Below, piece by piece: positions 41,404 through 49,384 of a DNA stretch of 64,000 bases; position 1 is the stretch's first letter; every line of letters starts with the position of its first letter. A model generated the notes under the pieces. It had not been told where the DNA came from. It was given only the letters and a program-made list of their open reading frames with translations, and did no database searches. Source of the DNA: Cytophaga hutchinsonii ATCC 33406 (GTDB lineage Bacteria; Bacteroidota; Bacteroidia; Cytophagales; Cytophagaceae); NCBI RefSeq assembly GCF_000014145.1, contig NC_008255.1, positions 1,675,501 through 1,739,500 of the forward strand, read 5' to 3'. A program made the position numbers and the translations under genes.

Positions 41404-42501
41404 TTAACGGGCTTTGCCTTTAGATACTCTCAGTCTTGGTCTTGCTGGAGCATAGCTTTTAGCAAACTCCTGGATCTTTAATCCTAAGAGTTCAGAAAGC
41501 TCATCTTCGCTATATTGAAGCTCTTCAAGATGTGCATCAATAATTTCTTTTAAAAGCTTTGGCTTTTCCTTTTCAAATTCAAGCTCTTTGGGTTCAACGG
41601 TTTTGTATCCCATATTACCCATTTGCTGCCAAAGATACTTATACTGATTATCGCTAACGCCTTTAAGTACGTGCGCTCGCTTAAGAAGTGATCCCATGGA
41701 AACCTTCCAGTATTTTTTTAGCTCCTTTAGCTTTTCAATACTCACTTCACAGAGATCCGGAGCAATTTCTACTTCAGGTGTTAGTAGTTCGGCTGCAAAC
41801 ATAAATGCTTCCTGCTCCACATCACGATCTTCTGCTATCTCTCTTCCTACATGCAGGCACAAATGGCCAAGCTCATGCGCAAGCGTTAGTCGATAGCGAT
41901 CTGCTGTAATGTTTTTATTGATAAAGATTATCGGCAGATTATTTTCGGTAAGGATCGCATGCCCATCTACTTCAATACCTGCAAAGTCAATGTTCGCAAC
42001 CAGTACGCCATTATCTTCAAGAACCTTTGTAAAATTCTCGACTCTGCCATGCGGAAGTTTCCAGTATTTACGAAGCTGTATAGCGCAGGCTGAAGCACTC
42101 AGGTCTTTTGAAAGATCAAAGGTTGGGTAATTGGGTTCAGGAAGCTCTACGGCACGGATCAGTGTTTCAATATTGATTTTTGAAATATTGATCTTTGCTT
42201 CTGACAATTCAATTTCCTTTTTAGGCATTTTAAGCTTGCGTCTGTAATACGATTTTGAAAAATCATACACTGAATGCTGAAGCCTGAAAAAGCTTACCGG
42301 ATAATCGAGTGCCTTACTAATGCGTTCGATCATATCTTTAACAGGAGTTTGTGCGCCTTTCTCAATACGGGAAAGATTACCCTGATCGGTTTCTACCAGT
42401 GTAGCCAGCTCACGCTGCCCAATGCCTCTGGATTCCCTTGCAAGGACGATCATCTTATAATTGAATTCAGGACTGTTATTCCGAAGCTTGATAATTTTCA
42501 T
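41404..42501 (-). CDS. XRE HTH + ImmA/IrrE metallopeptidase regulator
   Basis: A 365-residue protein. The N-terminal HTH (about 15-70) reads RESRGIGQRELATLVETDQGNLSRIEKG. The central ImmA/IrrE (DUF955) domain has the zinc motif ALAHELGHLCLH (about 207-218, HExxH) and EQEAFMFAAELL. A C-terminal helical part ends in a basic tail. In ICEBs1 and related elements, ImmA peptidases cleave the immunity repressor after DNA damage; fused XRE-ImmA proteins also regulate toxin-antitoxin-like pairs. Here it probably controls element induction. It starts 1 bp after the stop of the upstream gene, and umuDC is divergent beyond that. Confidence 0.88.
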   Translation of the reverse strand: MKIIKLRNNSPEFNYKMIVLARESRGIGQRELATLVETDQGNLSRIEKGAQTPVKDMIERISKALDYPVSFFRLQHSVYDFSKSYYRRKLKMPKKEIELSEAKINISKINIETLIRAVELPEPNYPTFDLSKDLSASACAIQLRKYWKLPHGRVENFTKVLEDNGVLVANIDFAGIEVDGHAILTENNLPIIFINKNITADRYRLTLAHELGHLCLHVGREIAEDRDVEQEAFMFAAELLTPEVEIAPDLCEVSIEKLKELKKYWKVSMGSLLKRAHVLKGVSDNQYKYLWQQMGNMGYKTVEPKELEFEKEKPKLLKEIIDAHLEELQYSEDELSELLGLKIQEFAKSYAPARPRLRVSKGKAR

Positions 42502-42502
42502 A

Positions 42503-43111
42503 TTAACTGGCTTGCTGAATTTGAACGGTTTGTTTTACACGCACACGTTTTGCTGGTTTTTCTATTACAGGTGTAAGATTAGCTATTGGCTGTTGAATAG
42601 CGAGGCCATTAAATAGTTCTTTGATCCATTCCTGATGTCCTTTAACACGCAAGGCAAGGTGAATGCTTCCTATGCCTGTCATAGAGCTTGTAAAAGTATA
42701 GCCTGCATATAGGAACATAGGCTTTCTGGGAAATCCTTTGATAACTGTTTGCTGCTTTTCAAACTTCTTGCTTTGAGTAGTTTTTGCTTTAGCTGGTTCA
42801 AGTCTTTTGTTGAACTTGTTAAAACGAATGAAGATCTGGTTGCCGATTAAAAGCCCGAAGACCCCTTTGTATTCTTTACAGGCAACTCCAGGAACATTCG
42901 CAAAGTTTTCTTTAATCCGTTCCAAGATGAGATTTTGAATTAATGTAGCCTTAGTCCTGGAGTTGAAAGTAATGATACGTTCCTTAGAATAACAGTCGTA
43001 TCCTACAAGATCCATATAATCGGTAAAGCCCTTTTTGATACTGCTGGTTAATTTTGATAGGTGAGGAGCTAACACCATTTCTGATTCTTCCAATGAAAGT
43101 TTTAGTCGCAT
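42503..43111 (-). CDS. hypothetical protein paired with the XRE/ImmA regulator
   Basis: A 202-residue protein, mixed alpha/beta, basic overall. Residues about 1-110 contain LSKLTSSIKKGFTDYMDLVG and YDCYSKERIITFNSRTKATLIQNL; then GVFGLLIGNQIFIRFNKFNK. A Lys-rich linker and a C-terminal part (GSIHLALRVKGHQEWIKELF) follow. I do not recognise a family. It is directly cotranscribed (1-bp spacing) ahead of the XRE/ImmA gene, a context where the partner is often the protein controlled or cleaved by the peptidase, or a toxin. A -7 promoter element lies 25 bp upstream. Confidence 0.65.
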   Translation of the reverse strand: MRLKLSLEESEMVLAPHLSKLTSSIKKGFTDYMDLVGYDCYSKERIITFNSRTKATLIQNLILERIKENFANVPGVACKEYKGVFGLLIGNQIFIRFNKFNKRLEPAKAKTTQSKKFEKQQTVIKGFPRKPMFLYAGYTFTSSMTGIGSIHLALRVKGHQEWIKELFNGLAIQQPIANLTPVIEKPAKRVRVKQTVQIQQAS

Positions 43112-43135
43112 AAGTTTTTTGAATTAGATTGTGGA

Positions 43136-43276
43136 CAAATATACGAACGTTTTCCAAAAGTGTTTAAAATATGCGCTAAATATTTTAGCACATTAATTAA
43201 ATCATTGAAATACAGTTAAAAAAATTATAAAATAGAGTTAAAATTAAGTTAAATATGCGTTAAATTAAGTTAAATA
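43136..43276. promoter_or_regulatory. control region of the element: promoter, palindrome and repeated half-sites
   Basis: On the minus strand TATATTTG (43143-43136) matches the -7 consensus for the XRE/ImmA operon. Just upstream is the palindrome ATGCGCTAAA-TAT-TTTAGCACAT (43171-43193, one mismatch in 10-bp arms). Its left half recurs as ATGCGTTAAAT at 43255. A direct repeat AAATTAAGTTAAATA occurs at 43241 and 43262, and GTTAAA recurs about five times. This is probably the operator set for the XRE/ImmA repressor, and it also faces the divergent umuD gene. The remaining AT-rich DNA up to 43586 has no gene. Confidence 0.65.
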
Positions 43277-43586
43277 CAGATCGTATTCAGTTTATTATAG
43301 ACACATAAAATAATTTTATACCTGAATATCAATGAGATAATTTAAAATTCTGTTTAAATAAACCTTTTTATCAATTCAATATTTCGAATATTGATTTTAT
43401 ATACTAAAAATATTAGTAAATGAAATTGAAAAGCTTATTTTTGCTTCATCAGCGCCCCAAAGTTAACATATGTTAATGAGTAGATTCAGCACTAATAATT
43501 AAGATTGCATGCTATAGCTAGCAAAATTAATAATTGTTGAAGGGTGTTCCTGATAGCAATATCAAACCATCCTTTATTTATTAAAT

Positions 43587-44015
43587 ATGATTGAGCTGTA
43601 TCAAATTGATTCTTCTACTGCTACACTGATTCCATTTATTTCAGATAAGCTGGTTTGTGGTTTCCCTTCGCCAGCTACAGATTACCTTGATCTATCCATT
43701 GATTTAAATAGAGAGCTTATTACTAATCCGAATGCTACTTTTTGCGGAAGGGTAAAAGGAAACAGCATGATTGATGCCGGAATTGAGGAAGGAGATGTAT
43801 TGATCATTGATCGTTCAAAAGAGCTTACCGATAACAGCATAGCGGTTTGTTTTTTAGATGGCGAGTTTACCGTTAAGCGGGTGAAGGTTTATAAGTCTAA
43901 AAAAGAAATTCATTTGATGCCTTCTAATAAAAATTTCAAACCCATTATTGTTACTCCCGATAATGAATTTACAATATGGGGTATTGTAGTATACACAATT
44001 AAAAAAAATTATTGA
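43587..44015 (+). CDS. umuD: UmuD-like S24 self-cleaving protein
   Basis: UmuD is cut after RecA activation to UmuD', which joins UmuC as DNA polymerase V. The 142-residue protein has the UmuD-type cleavage site [10 protein letters not shown] (about 28-37, cut expected between Cys and Gly). The catalytic Ser is in GNSMIDAG (about 59), and the Lys lies in GEFTVKRVK (about 96). There is no N-terminal HTH, which distinguishes it from LexA. umuC starts 1 bp after its stop. It is divergent from the XRE/ImmA regulator across the shared control region, so damage could induce both sides. Confidence 0.9.
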   Translation: MIELYQIDSSTATLIPFISDKLVCGFPSPATDYLDLSIDLNRELITNPNATFCGRVKGNSMIDAGIEEGDVLIIDRSKELTDNSIAVCFLDGEFTVKRVKVYKSKKEIHLMPSNKNFKPIIVTPDNEFTIWGIVVYTIKKNY

Positions 44016-44016
44016 G

Positions 44017-45279
44017 ATGTATGCATTAATTGACTGCAATAATTTCTACGCAAGCTGTGAAAGAGTATTCAATCCTTCACTGAACGGAAAGCCCATAGTC
44101 GTATTAAGTAATAACGATGGCTGTGTGATTGCAAGAAGCAACGAAGCAAAGGCTCTGGGCATTGACATGGGAGGAGCGTATTTTATGATTGAAGAAGCAT
44201 TAAAAAAACATAATGTATTTGTGTTCTCTTCTAATTATACTTTGTACGGTGATATGTCACAACGGGTAATGAATACATTGGCTGAATTTACACCCGAGAT
44301 TGAAGTATACAGTATCGACGAATCTTTTCTAAACTTTGAAGGCTTTGAATTGCTTGGGGATTTAAAGATTTATGGTACAACAATCCGTAATACAGTTTTT
44401 CGCAATACAGGTATTCCGGTATCAATAGGCATTGCCCCTACAAAAGCTCTTGCCAAATTATCCAATAGGATCGCAAAGAAGAATAAGGAATATAATCATG
44501 TTTGTGTGCTTGATTCACAGGAGAAAATAATGGCAGCCTTAAAGATTACAACTGTAGATAATATCTGGGGAATAGGTCGTGCATATCATAATTTTCTTTT
44601 GAATCATGGAATACAAACTACTTATGATTTTGTTCAGCAGCCCGAAGAGTGGGTTAGAAAAAATATGTCAGTGGTCGGATTAAGACTTCACAAGGAATTG
44701 AAGGGTGAAAAATGCCTAGAGCTAGAGTTAGTAGCTATGGCAAAACAGAATATTTGTACTTCCAGAAGCTTTGGCAGATACTTAACGGATATTGACCCAA
44801 TAAAAGAAGCAATGAGCAATTTTGCATCACGCTGCGCTTTAAAGCTTAGAAAAGATAAGTCTGTATGCACGTTGGTACAAATCCTATTACATACCAATAA
44901 GCATAAGCCTGATCAGCCACAATATTTTGTTAATAAAGTAATCACATTGCCTGTGCCAACTAATAGCACCATCGAACTTATACAGGCATCATTGCGCGCA
45001 TTGGATTTGGTTTATAAACCAGGATACAGATATATGAAATGCGGAGTGATCGTGTCAGGTATTGTTCCGGAAGATCGTGTTCAACAAAATCTTTTCGATA
45101 CAGTAGATAGAAGCAAGCACAACAAGGTTACTACGATCATGGACAAGTTAAATAAGTCCTTAGGTGCAGATTTTGTAAAAGTAGGATCGTTAGGTGTTAC
45201 AAAGCAATGGCATCTTAAGGCTGAAAAATTGAGTCAATGCTACAGCACAAGGTGGGATGAGATAATTGTAATTAAGTAA
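44017..45279 (+). CDS. umuC: UmuC-like Y-family DNA polymerase V subunit
   Basis: Error-prone translesion polymerase of 420 residues, normal for UmuC. The palm begins [20 protein letters not shown]; the catalytic acidic residues are in LIDCNNFY and [10 protein letters not shown] (Asp-Glu, about 104-106). [20 protein letters not shown] and the little-finger domain with [11 protein letters not shown] (about 245-255) are UmuC-typical. It forms an operon with the upstream umuD. Mobile elements often carry umuDC. No SOS box could be recognised, because Bacteroidota LexA sites vary. Confidence 0.93.
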   Translation: MYALIDCNNFYASCERVFNPSLNGKPIVVLSNNDGCVIARSNEAKALGIDMGGAYFMIEEALKKHNVFVFSSNYTLYGDMSQRVMNTLAEFTPEIEVYSIDESFLNFEGFELLGDLKIYGTTIRNTVFRNTGIPVSIGIAPTKALAKLSNRIAKKNKEYNHVCVLDSQEKIMAALKITTVDNIWGIGRAYHNFLLNHGIQTTYDFVQQPEEWVRKNMSVVGLRLHKELKGEKCLELELVAMAKQNICTSRSFGRYLTDIDPIKEAMSNFASRCALKLRKDKSVCTLVQILLHTNKHKPDQPQYFVNKVITLPVPTNSTIELIQASLRALDLVYKPGYRYMKCGVIVSGIVPEDRVQQNLFDTVDRSKHNKVTTIMDKLNKSLGADFVKVGSLGVTKQWHLKAEKLSQCYSTRWDEIIVIK

Positions 45280-45514
45280 TTAAGTTTGCATTTTCAAATA
45301 ATATAGAATTTTGTGTTGTGCTCAAATAATTTTACTTATTAATCATAGAGATAGGCCGTTTAAATTTGAAATCATTATCTTGCTTCAATATGCATAAGCC
45401 CTATTAGTCATTTTTAACTTTTAAAACATTTAATTAAAGTATCTCAAATATAAGTTAATAAAGTGGATTAACATTTTTAAAAAACATAAACTAAATCAAT
45501 ATTTAAAAAGCAAC

Positions 45515-47446
45515 ATGGGAAAAGAAGATGTTTTGGATAATATAAATCAAGCAATACTCAATCATTTAAAAATGAAAACTACAGGGGCATTACTGTTAAC
45601 TGGAGCTTGGGGAAGTGGTAAAACTCATCATTTAAAAAATCGAGTTTTCCCTTTGATTGAAACTACAACTGAATTTATTCCAATTATTGTGTCTTTATAT
45701 GGGGAGACAGACAAAAATAATATTGCACAAAAAGTCATTTTTGAATATTTTGATAAAAAAGGAAAGGACGTACATCTTTCTACAGGAACCATTGCAAAAA
45801 ATATTAAGAATTTTTCTGAAGCTGTACCATTTCTAAAAAAGTATGTTGATTTAGATAAATTAATTGTTGGTGCTGGTGATAATATTTTTAGATTTCTACC
45901 ACACGGTAATTTACTTATTTGTTTTGATGACCTTGAACGAATGAGTGAAAAAATTGATATAAATGATTTTCTTGGAATTGTTAGTGACTTAGTGGAGAAT
46001 AAAGGTTGTAAAGTTCTTCTTATTGCAAATGAATCAGAAATGAAACATGGAATTACTTTTAAAGAAAAAACAATAGAAAAAACTATTCATTTTATTCCGA
46101 AAATATCTTCAATTTTTGATAGTATTATAAGTTCTTACGCATCCTCACCCTTTAAAGATTACTTAACATCAAATAAGGATTTTATTATTTTAACTTTAAA
46201 TCCTAAAACTGATGATAAAGATGATCAAAATGAACTAAGTAAATCATTTTCGAATATTAGGAGTTTAAAATTTTCTATTGAACATTTTAAATATCCTTAT
46301 TTATTATTGACTAAAGATGGAAAAGAAGACAGTGATCTTATAAATCAACAATTAAAGAGTCTTTGGCTTTTTACCTTATCAATTTCAATTGAATTTAGAA
46401 AACCTAATAATATTTCTTTTACTGACAAAAAAAAGCTTGACGAACAAGCAACAAGTTTTTTGGATATGGATTTTGGTTTAGATAAAACTGAAAAGAAAGA
46501 TATTATAGTTGAAGAAAACTTGTGGTCTTATTCAGAAAATTTTAAAAGGATATATTATAATAGGTTGTCCGAAAAATTTATATTCTTCCCAGTTGTTTAT
46601 GATCTAATAACTTCGGGTCAAGAAATTCCAAATGAAGAGTTTCTGATACATTTGGATGAAAGCTTCAATATTAAAGAAGGTCAAATAAATCCTGCACATC
46701 AAATTCTTAACACATTTCTTCATTCGGGTTATTGGTCTTATACTGATGAAGACTTTAGAGTTGCCTTGAATGATTTATTGAAGTATTGTGAAAGTGGAAA
46801 GTTTGAAGACATTATCTCTTATATAAATGCTTGTTTTTATTTACTAACCTTTTATGAAATCATTGATGTACAAAAAGATGATATTATTATTAAAGTTGAA
46901 AAAGGCCTTGATATTTTTCTTCCTCAAACTAAGTTAAACTATTTAATAAAATCTCAACTTGAAATCGTTCAAGAAGATCTTAACGACCCTCTTTTACAAA
47001 AATTAATACTACATATTCAACAAAAGATTGTAAAGATTGAAATATATAATGCTCTTATTGAAGCAGAAGAATTAGAGAAATTATTTGCAAATGATTTACA
47101 ATTATTTATAAAAGAATTTTTGCCAGCGAATACTAATGTTCGGAGTCCAAGTACACCTTTGTTTCATCAATTTAAAAAGAAAACTATTGATGAAAGTGTA
47201 AAAAAATGGCAGCCAAAAGAAATAATGGATTTGGCAAGCTTTCTTAGTATTAGATATCTTGAAACATCTTATAGTGATAGATTAACTAAAGAGCTTATTT
47301 TTTTGGAAAACATTGAATCTGCTATAACAATTAAAGGCTTAACCGAAAAAACTCTTTCAAATGATGTATTGAAAAAAAATCTTTTGCCAAGAATTACCAA
47401 ATGTAAAAGTATTCTTCAATCTCATATTAGTAAAAATAGCAAGTAA
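45515..47446 (+). CDS. KAP-like P-loop NTPase, possible anti-phage protein
   Basis: A 643-residue protein. Walker A is GAWGSGKTHH (about 30-39) and Walker B LLICFDDLERM (about 132-142), then LIANESEM in the sensor position. This is the KAP/STAND-like ATPase arrangement common in bacterial defence genes. The rest (about 200-643) is helical, Lys/Glu-rich, without a known effector domain; no membrane helices are evident, unlike many KAP proteins. The G+C is clearly lower than in the element operon, which suggests separate acquisition. It is monocistronic with about 235 bp of non-coding DNA on each side. Confidence 0.7.
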   Translation: MGKEDVLDNINQAILNHLKMKTTGALLLTGAWGSGKTHHLKNRVFPLIETTTEFIPIIVSLYGETDKNNIAQKVIFEYFDKKGKDVHLSTGTIAKNIKNFSEAVPFLKKYVDLDKLIVGAGDNIFRFLPHGNLLICFDDLERMSEKIDINDFLGIVSDLVENKGCKVLLIANESEMKHGITFKEKTIEKTIHFIPKISSIFDSIISSYASSPFKDYLTSNKDFIILTLNPKTDDKDDQNELSKSFSNIRSLKFSIEHFKYPYLLLTKDGKEDSDLINQQLKSLWLFTLSISIEFRKPNNISFTDKKKLDEQATSFLDMDFGLDKTEKKDIIVEENLWSYSENFKRIYYNRLSEKFIFFPVVYDLITSGQEIPNEEFLIHLDESFNIKEGQINPAHQILNTFLHSGYWSYTDEDFRVALNDLLKYCESGKFEDIISYINACFYLLTFYEIIDVQKDDIIIKVEKGLDIFLPQTKLNYLIKSQLEIVQEDLNDPLLQKLILHIQQKIVKIEIYNALIEAEELEKLFANDLQLFIKEFLPANTNVRSPSTPLFHQFKKKTIDESVKKWQPKEIMDLASFLSIRYLETSYSDRLTKELIFLENIESAITIKGLTEKTLSNDVLKKNLLPRITKCKSILQSHISKNSK

Positions 47447-47678
47447 TTTTGCTTATAGCTTTTGAAAACATCTCAAAATAATTTGTTGAATTTTATTGAA
47501 AGAAGATGACATACTACAGGTGATTTGGTAAATGTTTTAAAATGTTCGTGTTTCTGCTCCTTGTATTTCGTAATTAGATAATGGCTGTTCCTAGTGCTTT
47601 ACAGCTTAAGTTCACAGGATCCAAACGGAAATAATGCTAAAATGATATGTATGATACATCTATTATCATGTGATACTA

Positions 47679-48380
47679 TTATATTTTTCCTTCATCTGCA
47701 AAACTATACCATGTATGATTGCAAATTATCACATGATCCAATACAGGTGTTTCTAGAAATGCGCCTGCTTCACATAACTTTTTAGTTAAATTGTAATCTG
47801 ACTGACTAGGTTTAGTATTTCCTGAAGGATGGTTATGTATTAAGATAATATAAGAAGCCAGATTTTCTAATGCATATTTGTAAATGAGCTTAGGATCAAC
47901 TATTGTTGCGGAAACGCCACCTGTACTTATGCGTATTTTCTTTTCGATACGGTTGTCACAGTTCAATAATAAAATCCAAAACTCTTCATGCATCAGGTCG
48001 GCGAGATCCGCCTGAATATAATTATATACATCTTCAGATGACTTTACCTGCGGTTTTATCTCCACATTTGTATTTTTTCGTCGTCGACCCAATTCAAACG
48101 CACTAACCAAAATAATAGCTTTAGCTTTTCCAATCCCCTTGGTTTTCTGTAGATCCCTTACACTTAGTCGGCCCAATGTATACAGACTCTGGTTGTTATC
48201 TTGAAGGATATGTTTGGCAAGATCAACAGCTCTTAGATTGACGGTGCCGGATCCCAGCAAGATGGCAATAAGTTCGGCATCGCTAAGTGCTGCGATTCCT
48301 TTTGATAAAAGTTTTTCTCTTGGACGTTCTTCTTCTGTCCAGGATAGTTTTGTGGGCGGTGGTATTATATATTGCTCCAT
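47679..48380 (-). CDS. radC: RadC-family JAB domain protein
   Basis: A 233-residue protein. The N-terminal helix-hairpin-helix region reads LLSKGIAALSDAELIAILLG and LQKTKGIGKAKAIILVSAFE. The C-terminal JAB/MPN domain has the metal motif LIHNHPSGNTKPSQSD (about 176-191). Although named for DNA repair, RadC proteins are frequent on mobile elements and their molecular job is unclear. It lies between the KAP-like gene and a divergent small pair, and has a start ATG (MEQYIIPPP) with no strong ribosome-binding site. Confidence 0.92.
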   Translation of the reverse strand: MEQYIIPPPTKLSWTEEERPREKLLSKGIAALSDAELIAILLGSGTVNLRAVDLAKHILQDNNQSLYTLGRLSVRDLQKTKGIGKAKAIILVSAFELGRRRKNTNVEIKPQVKSSEDVYNYIQADLADLMHEEFWILLLNCDNRIEKKIRISTGGVSATIVDPKLIYKYALENLASYIILIHNHPSGNTKPSQSDYNLTKKLCEAGAFLETPVLDHVIICNHTWYSFADEGKI

Positions 48381-48466
48381 ATGGTTGAATGCTAAAATTA
48401 TATGAAAGTCGAAAGTGAAAAGGTGTGCTCTTCTTTACTATCCGTCATTGCTTGAAAATTTTATGT

Positions 48467-48721
48467 TTATTCATCCCTTTGACAATTTTCAGCGGCTGTA
48501 GCTAAGAACTGGTCAAGCACATAAATTCGCCTCATTAGCGTATTGAAATTGTCTGGATACCATTGTGTATCTGTATTTATAAGCATGAAAAACATGAACT
48601 CATGGATGCTTTGTTTGATGTCCTGCGGAGTTGCTGTATTAAACAGGTCATCCAATGCATTTATTGTTTTTTCGCATAAAACAGTGTTTTTAGGCAGGTT
48701 AATCACTTTATTCTCCGTCAT
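48467..48721 (-). CDS. small hypothetical protein divergent from XRE regulator
   Basis: An 84-residue soluble helical protein (TINALDDLFNTATPQDIKQSIHEF split by polar turns; YVLDQFLATAAENC). No family recognised, though similar small proteins sit in Bacteroidota mobile elements. Its start lies 45 bp from a perfect 16-bp palindrome that also precedes the divergent XRE gene, so the regulator probably controls it. A toxin or antitoxin role is not supported by any motif. Confidence 0.6.
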   Translation of the reverse strand: MTENKVINLPKNTVLCEKTINALDDLFNTATPQDIKQSIHEFMFFMLINTDTQWYPDNFNTLMRRIYVLDQFLATAAENCQRDE

Positions 48722-48765
48722 AACTTTATTGTTTAAAACAAAGTTAATGAATGATCATATAAGAT

Positions 48766-48781
48766 CCTACTTATAAGTAGG
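48766..48781. promoter_or_regulatory. perfect 16-bp palindrome, probable XRE operator
   Basis: CCTACTTATAAGTAGG is fully self-complementary and lies midway between two divergent genes, 34 bp before the XRE gene's ATG. A half-site-like TTATAAGTG follows at about 48786. This is a typical operator for a dimeric XRE repressor controlling both directions. Confidence 0.75.
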
Positions 48782-48814
48782 TGATTTATAAGTGCGCAAT
48801 TCATTAATTTGTAT

Positions 48815-49054
48815 ATGACAGATGAAGATAAAGAACTTGAAGGTTTTTATAAGAAAGTTGGCAAAAAGCTTACTGATTTAAGAAAAGCAGCTGGATACAC
48901 TAATCAGGAAAGTTTTGCTCACGATGCTGGAATCGCAAGAGGCCAATATGGTAGATATGAGAATGGATCAAATATTACTATTGGCAAACTTTACAAAATT
49001 TTAAAATATCATAAGATAAGTTTTGAAGATTTTTTTAATCAAGGTTTTAAATAG
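48815..49054 (+). CDS. XRE-family HTH regulator
   Basis: A 79-residue single-domain regulator. Residues about 10-70 form the Cro/C1-type HTH: KVGKKLTDLRKAAGYTNQES, FAHDAGIARGQYGRYENGSN, ITIGKLYKILKYHKISFEDF. The frame opens with TTG at 48809, but the ATG at 48815 (MTDEDKE) is the more likely start. It probably represses itself and the divergent gene through the adjacent palindrome. The GHKL-ATPase gene lies 330 bp downstream and may be controlled too. Confidence 0.85.
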   Translation: MTDEDKELEGFYKKVGKKLTDLRKAAGYTNQESFAHDAGIARGQYGRYENGSNITIGKLYKILKYHKISFEDFFNQGFK

Positions 49055-49179
49055 TTTTAGCCATATTTAAGATTAAATACAATTTTTAATTTTAAATTAC
49101 TTTATAGAAGTAGATAAATTTAAATTGGTTAATTAAATTTATTGGAGCTTGCACGCATTAATAATATGGCGGCAGTAAT

Positions 49180-49211
49180 ATTACTATTACTAAATTTATA
49201 GTGATAGTAAT
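49180..49211. promoter_or_regulatory. 13-bp inverted repeat in the gap before the GHKL gene
   Basis: ATTACTATTACTA and TAGTGATAGTAAT (arms pairing with one G-T wobble) surround the 6-nt centre AATTTA. It lies in the 330-bp non-coding gap 49055-49384, about 175 bp before the GHKL gene. It could be a terminator-like hairpin without T-tract or an operator. Nothing else was recognised in the gap. Confidence 0.5.
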
Positions 49212-49384
49212 TTTAATATACGACTTAAAAAAATAACTATCTATCTACCGAAATGATTTTTAGTTTTGAATGCTAACGTGCAATATAAAATGATTAAAGG
49301 AAGTGATGCAATGAGTGATGAAAGCGTTGATTGATTAACCTGTTTTAATTGTTGTTAATGTATATAGTATTTTAATTGTGAATC

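Noticed and set aside
21854-45279. Integrative conjugative element
   Set aside because: No relaxase, coupling protein, VirB4/TraG-type ATPase or Tra genes were seen, while wall-lytic and virion-like membrane proteins are present.
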